Below, piece after piece: positions 59,601 through 64,000 of a stretch of 64,000 bases of DNA. This DNA comes from Kappaphycus alvarezii (taxonomy: Eukaryota; Rhodophyta; Florideophyceae; Gigartinales; Solieriaceae). Under the pieces are notes generated by a model. That model was not told where the DNA came from and made no database searches. It saw only the letters and a list, made by a program, of their open reading frames with translations. The first letter of the stretch is position 1. Every line of letters begins with the position of its first letter. Location: positions 1 to 64,000 of the forward strand of contig NADL03000554.1 of the NCBI GenBank assembly GCA_002205965.3. The letters are read 5' to 3'. A program made the translations under genes and the position numbers.

Positions 59601-60336
59601 CCAAATATACCTGGGCTTCCTATAGTTCGCTCTATTTTTTATCATCACAGTAGCTTTTCAACTCTAGTTTCTATCCTAGATGGCATTTTCCTCACATGAA
59701 ACACAATTTATTCCTATATGAGGACAACAATTCCAATTGTACTATATTTTAAAGTAAATGTAACCGAAAAATAGTATTTACTAACAATAGTACTCTGAAT
59801 TCAAAAAATAAAGTACAATTTTGCTCAATATTTTCTTTTCTACAAATAAAAACCAAAAATGGTATCTTTGACGGATTTTTAAGGCTTCAATGTGGCTCTT
59901 GCAGATATTGTCAATATCAAAGTCGGGTAACAGTTTTCAAAACTAGCCAGTTCAGCCAAATAAATCTCTTAACTATTTCTAATGCTACTAATTATTATAA
60001 TCATTGGGAGTTTTGATGGGGTTTGATCGAAAGCTGGCGGTTAGTCCAGATACGAAACTTAAGAAGATCAAGGTTTTAGTCTTGGTCGTGTTGAACTTAG
60101 ATGTCAAGCTGAGTAATTTGTACTCGGTACTTTTTTACTTCAGTGAATTTGGATAGCTCAACCCGCATATATACAGTTTAAATCACTAGCTCTAGAGTAT
60201 TGTTGAGGTAATTACCTCCAAATGTTGCGAGGACGAAGTATTTGATATTGATAATGCCTAACTGTGACCAAATGCACGTTCGTCCATGTCTAAATTACCA
60301 ACCTGTATGTTTCATGCAATTGGATGTAAACCTAAC

Positions 60337-63300
60337 ATTACCCCTCAGGTTTGTCACTGCATCCTGACGTTCCCATTTTGCTTATACATCTTTGGAGCTT
60401 GACCAGTTCTAATGGTTTTGTCATACAGTCAGCGGTCATCGATTCTGTGGGTATGTATTGCAAGGCGATTTACCCCTGATTCACATATTCACGTATAAAA
60501 TGGTAAACGACATCTATATGCTTACTCCTTTCTGTAGTAGAAGATTCTTTAGCAAGCTTAATCGCCATCATGTTATCATCTTAGATAGGAATCGATTATT
60601 GAGGAACTCGGAAATCGATGCAAAGCTTGTTAATCCATAGAACCTCCCTAGTTGCAAATTCTTGAGCTATATATTCAGCTTCAGTAGTAGACGCAGCAAC
60701 AACAGTCTGAAGTTTTGACTTCCATGAAAAAGCTCCTTCATAAACACGAAACACGTAACCGCTGGTTGATTTCCTCGACTTGTTACCAGTCCAATCAGAT
60801 TCAGTTAATCCTTCTATGACAGATTCACTGCTTTCCAAATAACATATAATGTAATCTAGGGTATGTTTCAAGTATCGAAACACCCTTTTGGCTGGAATCC
60901 AATGTATTTCTGCAGCCGAACTGTAGTATCTCGCAATTACTCCAACTGCATACACAATGTCTGGCCGTGTTTTCACTACCACGTACACGAGACAACCGAC
61001 GAGCTCGCGGTATGGAAATATCATCTCTTTTCTGCTTTCATCATCATAGTCAAGATTTGACCCCCAACCATTGGTGTATTGGTCCCTTTAGAAGAACTCA
61101 TACCAAACTTCTCTAGAATATTAAGTATATATTGCTTTTGACCAATTCTTATAATCCGTTTCTTTCCATTCCGGCAAATGGTAACACCGAAAAAATACTT
61201 TAATGCCTCCAAGGCTCTGACTTCAAAATGCCGTTTTAACATGGCCTTCAAATAATGACATACCTCAATGATTTTCGATGATATCAGTACATCATCGACA
61301 TACACAATGACGTACACATAAAATACATCCATTTTCTGGAAGTAAAGGCATGGGTAAGCCGTAGACTGCGTGAATTTGAGGTGTAACATTAACCTATGGA
61401 ACTTAATACCAAAAGCTCTTGATGCCTGCCGTAGACCATATATACTTTTTGTTTAAACACCACGTCTTGCCCTCCCAAGACTTGTAATTAAACTGCTTTT
61501 GTAGTTCAATTGGTAGAGTATGCGGCTCTAGATATATCTACTCCTCAAGTTCACAGTTTAGAAAGGCTTTTTTGATGTCTATTTGCTAAATCTCCATGTC
61601 TTTTACAGCAGCAATACCCAATAAAAATCTTACAGGGGTGAACGTGGTTACTCGAGCTAACACATCAAAATAATCAATGCAATGAATTTGGGAAAAACCT
61701 TTCGCTACTAGCCGTGCCTTATGTCTTACAATAGTACCATTCTTGTGAGGTTCTAAAGCAAAAAACCACTTAGCTCGAATGGGATCCTTATTTTTGGCAT
61801 TTAGACCACTTTAAACACATTATATTAAATTAATGAGTCAATTTCTGTCTTAATTGCATCAATCCAATCCTTTTTATATGGACCATTCACTGCTTCATGT
61901 AAAGTAGAAGGTGTCTTTTGCTCTGAATGTTTATTAATTTCTTCTGCAACCAAATAAGCTATCATGTTGTCGTATTTCCATCTGTCTGGTTGCCTAGTTT
62001 TCTGTTTTCCACAGTTTGGAATATGCGTTAGCATATCCTCATTCACTTGCATGAGCTTTTCTATATCCAAATTTGAATCTGATTCATTACAATTGTCTTT
62101 AAATTGACTCTGACTATCATATTCACCGTCTGAGGTTTCTGAACCATTATTGAAACCAAAATTGACACTATCAACAGGCGGTGAGACCATATTTTCGGTA
62201 AAGAATACATCCCTTGATACAATTAACTTCCTCTCATTCAGTATATAAATCCTGTATGCAGACTCAGCGGCACAGCCGACATGGATACCGTCCCATGTAC
62301 GAACATCAAACTTAAATTTTATATACGGCTTGCGTTTCTTAACTTTCACTTTTGATCCAAAAATGCGTGAATTTAAGACTTCTGGTTTAGTGCCATATAA
62401 AATCTCATGGGGTGTCTTGTATCCAAACTATTTATGGGTCAATTTTGAAAGAGCTCGGTTCCTGACGTAGTTCATTGTGGATACGGCTTCAGCCTATAAA
62501 AATTCACAATCCTCTAGATTATTAATAGTTTTCAGCTCTGATAAAATAGTCCTGGCTCCTTTAACCAGTGTTCGTTAAGTCTCTCTGCTCTTCCGTTTGA
62601 TTTGGGTGAGTATGGAGGAGTTTGTTCATGCACAATGCACTTTCTATCAAAAATATTTTCCAGCTCCCTGGACATGTACTCCTTTCCACCATCAGTCCGG
62701 GCGTGCTTGACCTTTTTCTTAGTTATGTTCTTTACAACATCAAATAGAGACCCCAAAGCATTCGGTGCCTCTGAACGGTCTTGTATGAATCTAACCCATG
62801 AAGCACCACTAGCATCATCAAGGAACCCTAGAATATATTTCGATCCACCAAGCGATTCCACTCTGGTGGGTTCTACGATATCAGAATGAATTAGTTCCAA
62901 GACTTCTCTTGGTCTTTTATCACGACGGAGGTGTGGTACGGTAGACTTTTTCCCATCACAGCATTCAAGACACACACTTGAATTACAATCCTTGACCTTA
63001 TTAAGGCCCTCTACCACATTACGATGTATCATTTGTTTTACAGTATTTTTATTTGTGTGAAAAGATCTTCTGTGCATCGACTTCATGTCGTCATTTGACC
63101 CCTCATTAAGCATGAAAACTTTATCCTTACTAGCAACAGCCCCTGTCAGCTCACAAATTCCATGCCCTTCATTACTTCCAATCATGACAGTGTTAGTACC
63201 TTGTCTATCTATCATCTTAGTAGAACCTCCCAGATATTTAATGCTTACACTTTCCTTTTGTGCCAAGGGCTGTGACACCAGAATTGTTCTGATATCTGGC

Positions 63301-64000
63301 ATATGAGCGACTCGATTTAAACGAATAGTCTTCCAATCATCGTCTATATACTGTTTTAGATACACTGTACCATGACCCTTCACTTTAAGTTTCTCAAACT
63401 AGGATACTGTGCTTGTAGTCTTCTCAGCATTTGCTTCTGGTTCAAAGTAAAATAAAGCATCACGTTGATTCGTCATAGGTTGAGTAGCGCAGCTGTCTAA
63501 AAAACATGAAGTACTCATGTCCTCTAATCCAGTACAAAAGGCAACAAATGCTGTGTCATTACTGTCGCCTTCAATTCCATCAGTATTGTTTCTCTCATTC
63601 CTGGCTTTTGCCCTCTCATTTAGACTGCGAATTATTTCCTCAATTTCAGGTGTGGTTTTAAAATGAGGCCTATAATTCTTTGATTCTGGATTCAGGTAGC
63701 AATTTTAAAACTGATGGCCTCGTTTGCCACAACCATGACAATTTCCACTAAATGGTTTCCGCTTTTTATTGTCCTTTGCAGTGTAGAATTCGTTTGTTTT
63801 ATCTTTGCTACTCCTTCCTTTTATGCTCAGTTCCTCTTCTCTTAGCTCCAACCTGGAGACGGTTTCCTCGAATGACAAATCCATACTGATCTGAAGTACC
63901 GCTTTTGTCACTTCATAATCCTTCCCCAAACCTTTTAAAAGAGCAAACATTTTGTCGTTTGATTCTATTTCATAGCCGCTCAATGCTAGATCATTTTCTA
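60337..64000 (-). mobile_element. Ty1/copia LTR-retrotransposon fossil E
   Basis: Minus-strand copia element whose 5' part leaves the right edge. From high to low coordinates: gag (LSFEETVSRLELREEELSIK, with a knuckle CHGCGKRGHQF, about 63.98-63.70 kb); protease and linker (about 63.6-63.1 kb); integrase with a CLECCDGK zinc part, LIHSDIVEP and PYSPKSNGRAERLN (about 63.1-62.5 kb); linker to RT (62.3-61.4 kb); RT with YVDDVLISS (about 61.3 kb); RNase H (about 61.0-60.4 kb, STTEAEYIA). The order INT before RT fixes the copia class. It is broken at several points, perhaps eight, and is of medium age. The 3' LTR may begin at TGTTAGG (minus strand) near 60337, after the purine run GAGGGGTAA. Confidence 0.88.

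Larger units (their letters stand above)
47548..60330. other. AT-rich gene desert
   Basis: Base composition drops visibly in GC right after the Tc1 element and stays low for nearly 13 kb. No reading frame over about 95 codons looks real on either strand, and I recognise no domain, RNA gene or simple-sequence block. Local points are a direct-repeat pair (47.64/53.18 kb), a mariner-like end (50.45 kb), a protein-like stretch near 49.0-49.6 kb, and a repeat end at 56.60-56.65 kb. It may be old, decayed transposon DNA. Confidence 0.6.

Noticed and set aside
61500-61560. tRNA-like words (TAGTTCAATTGGTAGAGT) on the plus strand
   Set aside because: The minus strand here is copia RT coding sequence, and no matching anticodon and T arms or acceptor pairing follow.
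1-64000. CRISPR arrays, bacterial operons, integrons, organelle genes
   Set aside because: No regular spaced repeats, no ribosome-binding-site gene strings, no organelle genes; the content is eukaryotic nuclear.

Overview
This window looks like gene-poor, transposon-rich nuclear DNA of a eukaryotic alga. My best guess is a florideophyte red alga such as a Chondrus-like species, from four things: a vanadium-haloperoxidase-family gene, mostly intron-free genes, several Ty3/gypsy and Ty1/copia fossils, and LINE-like elements that end in a restriction-like endonuclease. No ribosomal RNA, tRNA, organelle gene or other decisive taxonomic marker is visible, so the organism is inferred.

Layout. 0-6 kb: a Ty3/gypsy fossil (A) on the minus strand with an unexplained coding tail after integrase. 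6.9-11.0 kb: a nearly full-length, frame-broken LINE on the plus strand, then short repeats. 13.1-14.75 kb: a host gene for a secreted Cys-rich modular protein with a Pro/Ser/Thr/Glu-rich tail made of 99-bp repeats. 15-20.5 kb: mostly noncoding, with a LINE 3' end, an unassigned reading frame and a remnant of a MYB/SANT-like gene. 20.5-26 kb: an old gypsy fossil (C). 27-28 kb: LINE endonuclease fragments. 28.6 kb: the 5' end of a probable host gene, cut short by a gypsy fossil (B, to 33.3 kb). 33.5-35 kb and 39.2-41.8 kb: two LINE-derived loci built around inverted repeats, on either side of a Ty1/copia fossil (D). 42.6-44.2 kb: a vanadium-haloperoxidase-like gene. 44.8-45.8 kb: a possible PWWP-like remnant and a Pro/Thr/Asn-rich reading frame. 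46.0-47.5 kb: a complete but dead Tc1/mariner transposon with long IR/DR-type ends and a TA duplication. 47.5-60.3 kb: an AT-rich stretch with no convincing gene. 60.3-64 kb: a Ty1/copia fossil (E) running off the right edge.

Host genes are few: the Cys-rich secreted protein, the haloperoxidase-like protein (with an apparent frameshift in a run of seven G), and three or four weak or broken candidates. They do not form an obvious pathway. All five LTR-element fossils lie on the minus strand.

The most unusual signal is a dispersed terminal sequence, roughly CAGTAAA-x-CACCCC-TTTCCCC. It closes at least ten repeats, including LINE endonuclease fragments. At two or three places two copies face outward and form an inverted-repeat unit.
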